This document shows positions 22,724 to 34,435 of a stretch of DNA of 64,000 bases, in pieces. The translations under genes and the position numbers were made by a program. Under the pieces are notes generated by a model that saw only the letters and a list, made by a program, of their open reading frames with translations, made no database searches and was not told where the DNA came from. The stretch is from Mesostigma viride. Taxonomy: Eukaryota > Streptophyta > Mesostigmatophyceae > Mesostigmatales > Mesostigmataceae. Position 1 is the stretch's first letter. Every line of letters begins with the position of its first letter. Where the stretch lies: positions 345,209 through 409,208 of the forward strand of contig RPFO01002078.1 of the NCBI GenBank assembly GCA_009746045.1. The letters are read 5' to 3'.

Positions 22724-23657
22724 ATGGGGACCTACACGGAACCTACCCGGCCTGGTCCGCTGGAGCCCTGCAATGACATGAGTCAACTAACACTGGTATC
22801 GTGGAATGTCAGGGGGCTGAACACATACGGGTCACACACACCAGGGCAGGGACAGCGAATACCTCGCACACGAGAATTAGCAAATGCATTACACAACTTG
22901 CTCGAGCGCTACGTGGGCCCCTCTCATGAAATTTGGATAGGACTGCAGGAACATAAAATCCAAGAAGCTGCCACACGCACCGCCCTTAGAGCTGCTAGAG
23001 CACTTGCACCTAGGACAGTTCACCGTTGGGCATGGGCACGCGGTACACAAGGGGGCACTGCCCTCATTCAATACCGTAAACCTCCCAACCCTACGCTGAC
23101 ATGCCAGGACTGGGCTATAGCTACCGACACAGCGGAGGCTAGATGGCAGGGCCGTTGGACGCGGCAGTCCATTACATGGGCAGGAAATAAGGGATACATT
23201 ATTAGTGTATATGCCCCAACCGAGCCAACGGATCAAGCCTCATTCTACCCTTCCCTTTCAAAATGGCCGCTGACCTTATCTCACAGGGGTTCGAAATTGT
23301 GTTGATGGGCGATTTCAATATAGACCTGGATGAACACCCCCCTATACGCACAGCGGCCTTCAGTAAACAGATCATGGACCTGAACTTACAGGATGTCATC
23401 CGCTCACGAGACCACGGGCCCACTTGGCTGGCCACACGTTTAAATGTACGCACTACTCGTCGTCTTGATAAAATCTACATCACACCCGCATGGGCGGACC
23501 TAGTTTGCTACGCATCGGTCGACCGTTCTGTTAATTTTTCTGATCACTACCCACTCATCGTTACCCTTGCCCATCACACCAACTCCGCCCGGGGCCCCGG
23601 CATTCCCCGCTTAAACAAACACCTACTCGCGGACGATAAGTACTACTTGAGATCATG
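22724..23657 (+). pseudogene. LINE-C APE-type endonuclease domain (frameshifted)
   Basis: Endonuclease/exonuclease/phosphatase fold that nicks target DNA. The motifs are complete: SWNVRGL, GLQEHK, a VYAPT segment, MGDFNIDLD, RRLDKIYIT and the terminal SDHYPLI. The frame slips by -1 at about 23260, inside an AAAA run (SLSK then MAADLISQGFE), and again at about 23650. The ATG at 22676 is an alternative upstream start. Confidence 0.85.
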
Positions 23658-26260
23658 ACACGCTGGCAGTCGTGGAGAGCCAGCAAGGGTAGCTACACAG
23701 ACTGCTGCAGCTGGATGCAGGAGGGCCTAGCTAACATTCTAGAATTTTCCCAACTGTATTCACAAAATATCCGCCGCCAGAAAGGACAGGACTATCGGTA
23801 CTACCAACGCATAGTGAATAAACTCCAAGCGAAGCCTACCCTGTATCAATCGGAACTAACAAAACTTCAAAGAGCTCAGACCGAACTTGACAAACTACGT
23901 TTCGAGCGTCACACATTAGCACTAGACTCAGAAAATCTGTGGTGGCACCAGGTAGGAGAAAGAATGACCAAAGAGTTCTTTGCTCTGATTCCTACCCCTA
24001 AAGCTCACTCCTCTATCACGGAAATCCAAGACGAACACGGCAGCCACCGAGACATCACCTCCATACTACAGAGTGGTCACCGTTACTACTCAGCTCTCTT
24101 TCTAAACGAACCCCATCCTGACTCATCTGCAGCCATGCAAAAAATCCTACATGCCATTCCCCGTCGCCTTACACCAGCTCAACAGCAGGAACTCGATCAA
24201 ATCCCCTCCATGGAAGAGGCCACAACAGCTATGGAACACATCAAAACCGGTAGCGCCCCCGGGGTCGACGGTCTGCCTATTGAATTCTGGAAAACGTTCT
24301 GGTCCCTTCTACACATAGATTTTACGAATGTATTCTTGAAATTTGGCGGCACGGTAAGGTGAGCGGCAGATGGGCTGAATCTGCGCTTATCTTACTGTAC
24401 AAAAAAGGAGACAAGACTCTATGGAAAAACTACCGCCCAATCCGTCTCCTTACGGTAGCGTACAAAATCATCAGTAAAATAATCCAACGACGCTTATACA
24501 CCGTCCTAGACTTCCTCATTGGTCCGGAGCAAGTGGGCTTTAGGGCCAATCTCCACATCAACGACAGCATTACCCTCATCATGGACATTGTGGAAAAAGC
24601 CTGGCGCGACGATATAGAGGGTTTCATATTGTTCTGGGATTTTGAAAAAGCCTTTGACCGTATGTGCTGGGAATACCTAGAACACATTCTAACCGCACTA
24701 GGATTTGGCCCACAACTCATGACCGTCATTATGGGTATGATCAAATCCCTGGCTTGGTATTTACTAATAGACGGACACAAGTCAGCGACCGGCGCTAGCT
24801 CACGATCGCTACCACAAGGAGATTGCATGTCCCCTATTCTATTTCTCTTGGCCCACGCAGGACTCTACTGGCTACACCAGAACGATCCTCGCATTCGGGG
24901 CTTCCCGACAGGTAACGGTAAAGGTATATTCCAAACGGCTTATGTGGATGACACAACAAATGTTTGTATCTCTCTGCCTGAAGTGCATGCTGTCATGGAT
25001 AATATCACTACCTATTCTGTTGCCACACAACAACGATGCAATGTGCTCAAGTCCACGGGACTGCATATCGGCAAAACCAACACCCTACGCTACGCCCTCC
25101 CCAACCTGGCTGTGACCTGGGTCAAGCCGGGGGATCACCACCTTTTGCACAATTGTCCCATCGGCTGCACACCCGAGGGACGCTTGGCTGAACAACGTTC
25201 TTTCATGTATGATGAAACCAACCACGTGGGCAAGCTTGCAGGCGTTCTCCTTACCGCAGGGCGCTGGGGGGCCGTCCACCGCATGAGCCTACGAGGGCGA
25301 ACCCTGATCGTCAACCAACTGTTGTTCTCTAAGGTCTTGTATTATTGCCAAGCACACCCACCCAATGATGCCACCACACAGCTCATCCAACGCCTTGGCA
25401 GCAATTTTGTCTGGAAACAGAAAGGCTTAATCTCCCACACGGTCCACGGATGGATCAACAGAGAGATGTCCTTCATGTCATGGGTGCACGGGGGCCTCGG
25501 GCTCCACAACATACAATGGCGTCTGTGGTCGCTGTATGCTAAACAAGTGATATCCGTTTTTATGGGAGTTAACACACACCCTGGCTGCATGCTTGCACGT
25601 GAAACGCTAGCCTCTCTTTCCACCCATGCTAGTGGCACCTCGTGGCAACTGGGGGCGGGCATACTGGGCAGCACCCTTATTTCGTACAAAGGACTCCCAT
25701 GGTACTGGCAGCGCATATGGACAGGTTACAATAAGCTCAAGCCGGGTCGCCTAGTCTTTCCTACTACTCGAGAGGAGGTGGCACGGCAGCCACTCTTTTT
25801 TAATGACTTAATCACAGACGCTACTAACAAGCCCCTCGGCACTCTCCACGGACACAACCCGTATGATGGCTTTCTGCGCGCGTCACCGCCGATTGTCAGG
25901 GTGCTGGACCTCTACCTGGGGCACGGCGCTACGTATCGACGGCTCAGCTACGACGAGGTCAGCACTTGGGTCTCCCACATGCCCTCCCTGCAAGCGTGGC
26001 AAACTCTTATAAGTGCGATACCAGCGGCGTGGCATGCATTGATGACTGCCCCACGCAAGCCAATTATAACCGGCGACTGGGTTAGCTTCTACGCCGACGG
26101 AGTCACGCCTGCGTGCAAGGGTTTAGTCGTGACGGTTCTGCCACTGAGGGGCTCCAACTACAACTGCTGGAAGCTATTTCTGGCCACAATGGGTGTCTGT
26201 ATCAACTATCCACCTTATATGCGTACACGCCAGCTTCCCAGTGTCACCGCATACGCGTAG
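23655..26260 (+). pseudogene. LINE-C reverse transcriptase (frameshifted)
   Basis: RT motifs in order: APGVDGLPIEFWK, then after a -1 slip at about 24360, LILLYKKGD, YRPIRLLTVAYKIISKII, FILFWDFEKAFDR (catalytic D), LPQGDCMSPILFLL, AYVDDTTN (catalytic DD, with YVDD rather than the common YADD) and STGLHIGKTN. The later MSWVHGGLGLHNI is typical of plant L1 C-terminal regions. The RT core lies within one 633-codon frame, so only the junctions are damaged. Confidence 0.88.
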
Positions 26261-27180
26261 TCCCATGGTCTGTGCCAAGATCTTGCATGATCCAGCCGGA
26301 CCCATTATCCCCGGTTGAGAGCATTACATGGCTACACGTGGGCAACACACGGCTCGATCTACTACATCTGGACCCGGTTGAATTTGGATGGGTCTTAACC
26401 AAGGGGGACATCAGAACCAGCAAATGTATCTTTGAGTACACCGCAGATTGGGGTTATGATATCTTGTTGCATACGTACCATCAGCCCCATCCGGGCCGAG
26501 CCCGCTGGGGAATACATTGGCCGGGCTACACTTGGGTTAAGATGATTACCCTGGCGGTAGACCACCCTCTCGTGGACCGCAGGGCCACTGATGTACAACA
26601 TCTTTTGATGCATAGGGCGATAGGGGTCTGCGCTACGCTCCACGAGCGTTTTGGTCATGATGCATCATGCCTGTGCACGCACCCTAGTGAAACCATTGAG
26701 CACAGGTTTCTTTACTGTAATCTCCCTGGGGTTTGGACGTGGCTCATTAACATCTGGGCCGCATGGACGGCATCGCCACCCACTCTCCCAATTAGCGTGC
26801 GTACCATCATTTTCGGTATTGCTGGCACACCAGGGACCGAGCTTTCAGTTTCCCAAGCAGAATGGATATGGCTACGCACTACTATGCTATACGCGATCTG
26901 GACCATACGCAACGAGACAGTCTTTAAGGTCCGCGAGGAGTATACCCGCGGCGGCGTAGTCCGGCGCTTTATATACCTATGGAATGCGGCTATGCGCCGC
27001 TACTGGCTGTTAGCTCAGGAACAACACAGGGTGTGGGACCCAGGGCCCAATAACGACAAGCCCAGCCCGCTCCAGCTTTTTCATGATCTACTGGGCCGTA
27101 ATCAGGTATTCACCAGTATGCCTCATGGCGACATTACTCAGGTCCAATGGCTTCCCTGGTCTAATAACGCGCCTTATTAG
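26113..27180 (+). pseudogene. LINE-C C-terminal Cys/His domain
   Basis: The fourth -1 slip lies near the GGGTTT run at about 26117-26122. The new frame runs to TAG at 27178-27180. It contains CLCTHPSETIEHRFLYCNLP, the zinc-binding-like CxC...H...C block (zf-RVT type) that follows RT in plant L1 elements. Confidence 0.8.
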
Positions 27181-27318
27181 CCTTTCACCTGTCACCGCCA
27201 CACGTGTGTGTGCCCACCTTAATTAGGATTCGCTGATACTCATTTCCCCTCTCACCTCTTTGGTCCATAATTGGCTAATAAAATATACCCATTTCCCCGA
27301 AAAAAGCCCACGGCCACA

Positions 27319-28789
27319 CCCGACCTTGATATCATGCCTTACAGGACATGTATGCCTCGCAGCTTGAGCTACACTCCGTACCGCAGATTGCAGACCACAG
27401 ACACCGTTTCATGGCGACATGCCACTAGTACAGTAGGAAACGGAGGTGGATGAGTAAAATGGTGGCCAGCGACTTACGGGACCTGGGAGCTATACCACTC
27501 AGAAGTCGTGTGCAACCGGCAAGTTAGGGAACGTTTGTAGGATAGATGCCAACAAGTGGACGGCATTCATCGCACGGAATGAAGCCGAGTGTATTACTCC
27601 GCATGAAACCTCTTTTATGCGTGATAGTTTCGAATATCTATCATCACGACCGTGCATGCAGGGCGCCTTTATAGTCCGTCGGTTGCACGTCCACCTCATT
27701 CTCGTCGTGCCTAAGTGCATTCCTCTTCTTCTCGAGGTAGCCGGGTGCGCAGCTTCTGGGTCACGTCCACCGGCCTACTAGGCAAACTCGATATGTTATG
27801 CCCGCCACGCGTATTACGCCATGACTAGACCACGGCCGGCATCCCCATCCTGCTGTCCGCTTCCCCCTCTTCTTTTTTTTCTTCGGTGCGCTGTCATCTT
27901 GGTACTGGCACCGGCCCCTCAATGCCAAGGTGAGCAAGGGCAATGTGAAGGGTCGGTCGCAGCCGCCATGGCAAGGATTCGATAAAGAAGCTACTGCTCT
28001 TCCTCGCTGGCTTGACCCCATTTGTTTGAAGTAACTTTGCATGGCAATTCGCCAACGGACACACGTAGCCTCGCCCCCTGGCCCATTAATCTGTAATGCT
28101 GGTGGCTGCCTTAGGATGGTACCCTGGGCTGGCTGTGCCAGAGAGAATGGGCGTGCAAAGAAATGAAGCGCATCCCTCTCTTTTTTCTTAAATGTTTGGA
28201 TGAAACACATGCCACCTCTCGTTCCCTAACTGCTTTCTGAAACACGCATCCTACCCTTTAAAACACATCCCCTTGTTTTCTTCCGTAAGTGGTTGAATAA
28301 AAACACCCCACCCTTTTTAATGAAACACATCCCACCGTTTTGAATGAAACTCATTCCACCCGTTTGAATGAAATGCACCCCGCCCTTTTCTCCCCTAACT
28401 GCCGGAAGGAAAGACAACCCACCCATTATTCCCCAATTCATAAGACCTTCCCCGCCCTCTGTCCACCACCCACTTCCACTCTCTCCTCTAGCCCAATCAC
28501 GTGCTTTATATGCTTTTAATTAATCCCATGCCCCCCACCCACCCATCTCACCCGCGTGATCCCACAGCCAAGCACCATCAACCGAGCAACAATGAACTCA
28601 TCCACTCCCTCTTCCTCCCGCACGCCAGCAAGAGGCATCACACGCCAGCGCCCAGCGCGCCCACCAGGCAGCAGCGCAGGGGCCGGCGCGAGCATGCCCC
28701 CAGCCAAGCGCTGGTGGCTGCCTCGATCCTCTCACAGCCAGCGTTGAAGGTGAAACAGAAAGATCCACAGCCACAATTGTAGGCACAGC
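27319..28789. other. No gene recognised
   Basis: About 1.5 kb after LINE-C. Only degenerate repeats of a TGAAACACATCCCACC-like unit (about 28260-28385) stand out. Short ORFs here lack recognisable domains. Confidence 0.5.
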
Positions 28790-29268
28790 CACAGCCACAG
28801 CCACCGTTACAACCACAGCAACAGCTCCAGCCGCAGCCACAGCCACAGCCACAGCCACAGCCACAGCCACAGCCACAGCCACAGCCACAGCCACAGCCAC
28901 AGCCACAGCCACAGCCACAGCCACAGCCACAGCCACAGCCACAGCCACAGCCACAGCCACAGCCACAGCCACAGCCACAGCCACAGCCACAGCCACAGCC
29001 ACAGCCACAGCCACAGCCACAGCCACAGCCACAGCCACAGCCACAGCCTGCACAGCCACAGCCACAGTCACAGTCACAGCCACCGACAGCCACAGCCACA
29101 GCCACAGCAACAGCAACAGCCACAGCCACAGCCACAGCCACAGCCACAGCAACAGCCACAGCCACAGCCACAGCCACAGCCACAGCCACAGCCACAGCCA
29201 CAGCCACAGCCACAGCCACAGCCACAGCCACAGCCACAGCCACAGCCACAGCCACAGCCACAGCCACA
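28776..29268. repeat. (CAGCCA)n hexanucleotide array
   Basis: About 80 copies of the hexamer with a few CAGCAA and CAGTCA variants near 29040-29150. It produces ORFs of several hundred codons (Ala-Val, Cys-Gly and Leu-Trp repeats) on the minus strand, which are not genes. Confidence 0.97.
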
Positions 29269-29576
29269 TGTGCAGAGAGTCGCTCTCTGTTGAGAAGCCA
29301 TGCCCTAGCTCTTTGTATAGCCATGGTGATCTTCCCCCCCCATGACAGGCTCCCCTTAGCTGGGTTGAGCTTGAGAGATCGTGGTGGTGCAGGTGCCCTT
29401 GGTGCACCCAGAGCAAGTGTTGTTTACATTCCCTTGCAGGAAGTAGCTTAGAATGTGCTGAAGGCCATATGCCCTTTCTCTGGGATATGTGCTACAGACA
29501 CTCCCAACAGAGTTATTAAATTAAATTAAATTATAACGTGCCTCCGTTGGGAGATCATGTAGCACATATTCCATGA
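29269..29576 (+). repeat. Dispersed repeat R1, partial copy plus inverted 3' stub
   Basis: An R1 segment from GAGAGTCGCTCTCTGTTGAG to ACTCCCAACAGAG with an ATTAAATTAAATT tail (to about 29533), followed by an inverted R1 3' stub (TCATGTAGCACATATTCC). Confidence 0.7.
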
Positions 29577-30169
29577 TGTAGATTAGTAAGGCTTAGCCTA
29601 GCATGTGGCCCCCGCGCATGTGCGCCCATAATGGCCCCCATGGATGATGCCTTCAACATTTAGCCACGCTATGTCTATAATGGGACCCCCATGGATGTTG
29701 CATTAAGAATTTAGCCATGCTATGCCTATGCAGAGAGATGCTCTCTGTCGAGAAGCCATGCCCTAGCCCTTGTATAGCCATGATGATCTTCCTCCCCCGT
29801 GCCAGGATCCCCCCCTTAGGCGGGTTGAACCTGAGACAGCATGGTGGTGCCGGTGCCCTGGTGCACCTAGAGCAAGGGTAGCTTACATTCCCACCCTTGC
29901 ATGAAGTAGCCTAGGATGTATTAAAAGCCATATGCCCCTTCTCAGGGATATGTGCTACATTGACTCCCAACGGAGTGATGTTCCCCCCCCTTAGCGGGTT
30001 GAACCTGAGACAGCATGGTGGTGCCGGTGCCCTGGTGCACCTAGAGCAAGGGTAGCTTACATTCCCACCCTTGCATGAAGTAGCCTAGGGCGTATTAAAA
30101 GCCATATGCCCCTTCTCAGGGATATGTGCTACATTGACTCCCAACGGAGTGATGTTCCTAATTAATTAA
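29577..30169 (+). repeat. Dispersed repeat R1 with duplicated 3' segment
   Basis: A near full-length R1 starts GTAGATTAGTAAGGCTTAGC. Its last 160 bases or so occur twice in tandem (about 29818-29980 and 29991-30155). Both end in GACTCCCAACGGAGTGATGTT, and the second is followed by TAATTAATTAATTAA. Confidence 0.8.
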
Positions 30170-32088
30170 TTAAGGGGACTCGCACGTCCAAAAGCCTGAA
30201 AAACTGACTTTAATGAATTTCAGTTCCAATGCACTCGGGAACCATCTAGTGATGATTGAGTACCATAAATATGATGTTTGGACATTCATGCCACCACTTG
30301 TTGGGGGTACTACGCCCAACCACGCACCGGTGGCGAGCTAAAAATAGAAAAAGACGCTATTTATGAGATATTTTGCCCAAGACAAACCACTTATCCAAAT
30401 GACCTGCCCATACATTTCTGCAAAGTTCCCCCACTTTTTTAAAAGCTGGGCTATTTACATGGCCAAAATGGTCACATAAATGTTTGAGTTATTAATTTTC
30501 CCGCAAAATGGGTACTTTTTTGAGCCAAAAAAAAAAATCAAATCATTAACACATCAGATTGGGTCATCCATACATTTTAAATTCCACTGAGTGGGGGGAA
30601 ACACAACCCCAAAGTTTGAGCTCATTCTGACAAGCGTAGCTCAAGTTATTGATTTTCCTGTGATGCCACCTAGCTGGGTAGACGCTAAAAGAGAATTGAG
30701 CTAGTGCTGAGCCAAAATGACATCTGTTTTGCTACCCTAGACACCCAAAAACATGCCCACTTTGATCACGGAGTGTGAGGAGGATGTCCGGAGCGTCATA
30801 CGCCCCACCCCTCCATCATCACAGCCAGCCTTGTGAGTCTACCCTTAACAACAAGGCTGGTAGGACGACACGCCTGAGCAGCATATGTCATGCCTATCTC
30901 AGGCTAATAATGTGTGATTTTGTGCCAACAACCAAGTTGTTCCACCCAACAACACATTAAAAACCCTCTTCCAAAATGCCCAACAAGCCGGACATGTGGA
31001 GGACCACACACGCAGTATATAAAGAGAAAATAAGCTGACTTTTTATCCAGCCAACCTGTGGCTAGCTGCTCTGGTTAGCATGACAAAGGCTATCATTTAC
31101 TCAGTGGGAAAGGTGAAGAGACCATTGGAACAACCTACCTGACGCATGTGCCACCAAAGCATTGTGTCCCGCAAAATGCACACTGCCTCCTTTCTAACAA
31201 GCACGAGCCACTTTCTTTAGGAGACAGGTGCCAGCTCGTCAGTGTCTGGGGAAAATGATGCCGCTGCTTAGGAAGACCGCGTGAATTTCCTCGAACACAA
31301 CTGTCTATAAAGCAAAAGAAATTTCAGAGAAGCATGGAAATAAAAGCATTACACCTTCCCGACAGGTTGTGGGCCACGCGCTGCAGCAAGCCAGCCACGT
31401 CACAGACGAACTTGCTAAAAAACATCCAGGAATCTAGCGATGCAGCGCCAGGACCCGCAAGTTCATGGCTGCATCTGGCCGGAAAGAAGGCAAAAAGCTT
31501 ACGCTCAACGAGCTAAGAAAGCAGGAAAGCGCTATCTTAGAACGTTTAATACAAGAACGTACCATAACGGGCATTTATTCGTGCCCAGGCGCACAAGAAA
31601 GGCCACCCTTTCATGGAGAGGTCGGGCGCGCATCGCGCAGGCCTAATGTTATCTTACCGCAAAATGACGGGAAAGGTAAAGATAGCAGCGGGAATTTTTA
31701 CGGCTTTAGAAACATCATTAAACTAGCTTCCATTAGGACCATCAAAACTGGCAACAATCGACAATCACACCTGCAGGCATCAATTATACTTTATTCATCC
31801 CGACAGAAATTCAGGCCGGACCCCCCTGCCGATGGTAAAGAAAAAGAGCCCGCGACATTATAGATCGCAACTATCCCACCATAAATTAGAATCAGTAACT
31901 AATTTTCTCCAAGAATCGAGCATTTTTTCTGCTTTCCGCGAGCCAGATTTGTCACGTTTCGTCTAAAAGCAGTCGCCATGGCCACTTCCGCAAGGGGTGC
32001 GCGCACCGTGCACCCACTTTTCACGGTACGGAGGGTACCGCGGAATTTTTTTGGCGCGGAAAACATTCGCCGCGCCGAGTCCCCTTAA
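30170..32088. mobile_element. TTAA-bounded DNA element B (non-autonomous)
   Basis: About 1.92 kb bounded by TTAA at 30170-30173 and 32085-32088, with perfect 13-base inverted ends TTAAGGGGACTCG. It sits exactly in the TTAA tail of an R1 copy on the left and shares its right TTAA with element A1. An ORF of 132 codons (31465-31863) matches nothing I recognise, and no transposase is visible. Confidence 0.65.
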
Positions 32089-33781
32089 CCCCTAAATGGT
32101 CTTGCTGCCGATTTTCCGCCAAAAATCGAGTTCCAGCCGATGCATCGGCCCCTTCTCGGGGGACCAGATGCCGCGAAATCTATTGAGAATTAGGAAAAGT
32201 TTAGCTGAGAAGATCGAACGTTTATAAAATTCTTCACAGCATGGTACTAGGGTTTGCATACTTTTGACAAAGTTATAGAGGTGTTCTGGCCGGTCAAAGT
32301 ACAAGGGGTCAGGGTACTTTTTCACGTACAACGTGCATTCCGGAAAACGACGACCTGGCCATGGCGGCTTGCGCCCACGCATGGCATTTACGTTTGCGTT
32401 CGATATTTCTGGCCAAACTTAGGGTATTGATTTTATACGTCCTAAAGATCATACAGGCCAATTTTTGGTTCGCGGGAATGCCATTTGATAGGTGTCGGCA
32501 GCGTTCTTGCTGGAAAAAACTGCGATCAGGCCGGACGATAGAAACGTTGACAGCAATACCTTTCCGGCGTATTTTAAAGGATATATCGGTTTCTTTGTAC
32601 TTTTTATGATACATAGTAGTCGTAAACGTGCAAGGGTGGCCAGAAATCGCCGAATCCAGCGACCATGCTGCACAACTTTGGTGTGCCGAAATGCGCCATT
32701 TTGCGGCCACCGCCTGGGCCAAGGTAACGCCATCCATGCCTGGTAAAGCTTAATCATCGTTTTCCTATCGATGTTTGACGTTTATATATACGTTCTAGCT
32801 TGTGTAGCACATTCTTTTTGCACTATTCATGCTCTTTCTTGACCCTGGCCTGGCCCCTTTCTAAAACACCCTTCTTAGATGCTTCCCTCAGTCAGTTGAC
32901 CTGCCACAGGGTGATGGTGATAAGTTTTAGAGGCTGTATGGGTTTGAATACCTCCATATATGTTTGTTATACATTTCCCATACACATATTGCATGAGTGT
33001 GAGGCAGTTGGCTGGTCTCTGTGGCATCATCAAGCACGTAACTGGTGAGTAAAAGCTTCCCATTGACAGCATGTGCCACCAGGTGTGCTGGCCATCACCT
33101 GGCAAGCTATAGCAGCTTAGGCCTAGTTTATCCTTGCTAGGGCAGGCTGAAATAGGCTCAACACCACTAGTTTGTTGGTGGCTGCCTCCTAGAATGCATG
33201 CCTTGCGTAGGGTGTCCGTACCACGTTACCTACGTGCATGGACAAGGTGGCACCTGCACATAGGTGCCATGTAAGGGCAGTGTGATGATGCAGTTATGTT
33301 TCCCCATCATTGTGGAAGGGAAATGTATTGTTTGGCATGGTTGGTGGCCATATTAGGAGGTAGTATGCCCACCCCTACTCCCTTGGTTGCTTTTTACCAA
33401 CGGTACCCCTATGGGCTGTACTGGGTGCAACTGCTGGTATACCCACCCAAATGATGACCCCAATGGCTCAAACTGTTCAGCAACTAATTGTTTATCATCC
33501 CTGAAGTGGTAGGTGCCTAGGTCTTATAACATAATTCAAAATGCACATTCTACCAAAAATGAAAACGCGCGTCTTGACCCCCCTGACTTTGACGGCAGTT
33601 AAACATGGCCTACCCTGCATATATGTGAGGTTGTGATATACCAACCCGAAGGGCAACTCATGGACATGCTTGGCCCCCAAGGACGGCCATTGGATATGGG
33701 TAGGTTGGATGGCATCTGGTTTGCAAAATTGTGAAGATCCAGCCGATTTATCGGCAGGATCTCAGACCATTTAGGGGTTAA
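32085..33781 (+). mobile_element. TTAA-bounded DNA element A, copy 1
   Basis: About 1.70 kb bounded by TTAA, with ends TTAACCCCTAAATGGTC and its inverse. Subterminal GCCGAT..ATCGGC palindromes lie near both ends. An inverted second copy lies at 34436-36142, so the pair forms a large inverted repeat. The ORFs inside are conserved between copies in every frame, as expected for recent duplicates, and are not evidence of coding. No transposase was recognised. Confidence 0.8.
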
Positions 33782-34435
33782 TTAATTAATTAATTCCATG
33801 ATGGATGGTGGATCGAGTGGAGAGAGCCGCGTAATCTAACTAACCTAACGCTAATCTACCTAGTCTAGAAAAATCCTAACTACCCTACTCATCAAAACAC
33901 CTCCTCCTCTTGGGGGGAGGTGGCTTGCCCACAGGGTCGGGCGTGTGAGCCTTGACAAGCTTCTGCCACCGCGTCTTGTTATGCATGGCACTGATGGCAG
34001 TCCAAAGAAGGGAGAGATCTCGAGTGGATGCGGTATTCAAACTGCCAGGGCTGGGACCAGTAGGTCATCCAGCAACATCTGGACGTAGTTCGTGACATGT
34101 TTCCCTACCCTTTTGGGAATGCCCTGGGGGCCAGGCCAGGTCAGAATATGCCGCCCTGGCTGGCCAAGCCGCTGGGGGCCTGCCAGACCAAGGGCGGTGT
34201 CGACCTGGCTGGTGCGAGCACTTGGTGTCCTACAAATGCTATCCTACGCTGTCAAATCTCGTCCGAAATACGAGGCATGCCCTGATACAAAGACTCTAAT
34301 GACGGGCGCTTGGAAAACCCTACATTCAGGACCTGTCGGAGCATCCTGTAAACTGTGCCGTCTAGCTTAGCTGCCAGGGTGGGTGTGAGTGTCCACGCCT
34401 CGGCGCCATACGTGAGCACCGTGAGGACGAGGACC

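Larger units (their letters stand above)
22086..27303 (+). mobile_element. LINE-C, near full-length L1-like retrotransposon, 15-bp TSD
   Basis: About 5.2 kb flanked by the direct repeat AAGCCCACGGCCACA (22071-22085 and 27304-27318). A leader of about 600 bases precedes an APE-type endonuclease, a reverse transcriptase and a C-terminal Cys/His segment, followed by a short 3' UTR with AATAAA-like sequence near 27276. Such elements insert by target-primed reverse transcription. The coding region is one polyprotein broken by four single-step frameshifts, all in the -1 direction. There is no recognisable separate ORF1. The clean TSD argues for a fairly recent insertion. Confidence 0.88.

Noticed and set aside
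28598-29416. ORFs of 75-272 codons, rich in Leu-Trp, Ala-Val or Cys-Gly, across 28.6-29.4 kb
   Set aside because: They are translations of the (CAGCCA)n array in its different frames.
31465-31863. A 132-codon ORF in element B as a gene
   Set aside because: No recognisable domain or supporting context; kept only as a note under element B.
32309-32737. A conserved 142-codon ORF in element A (also 35490-35918)
   Set aside because: The two copies are recent duplicates and all frames are equally conserved. No domain is recognised.
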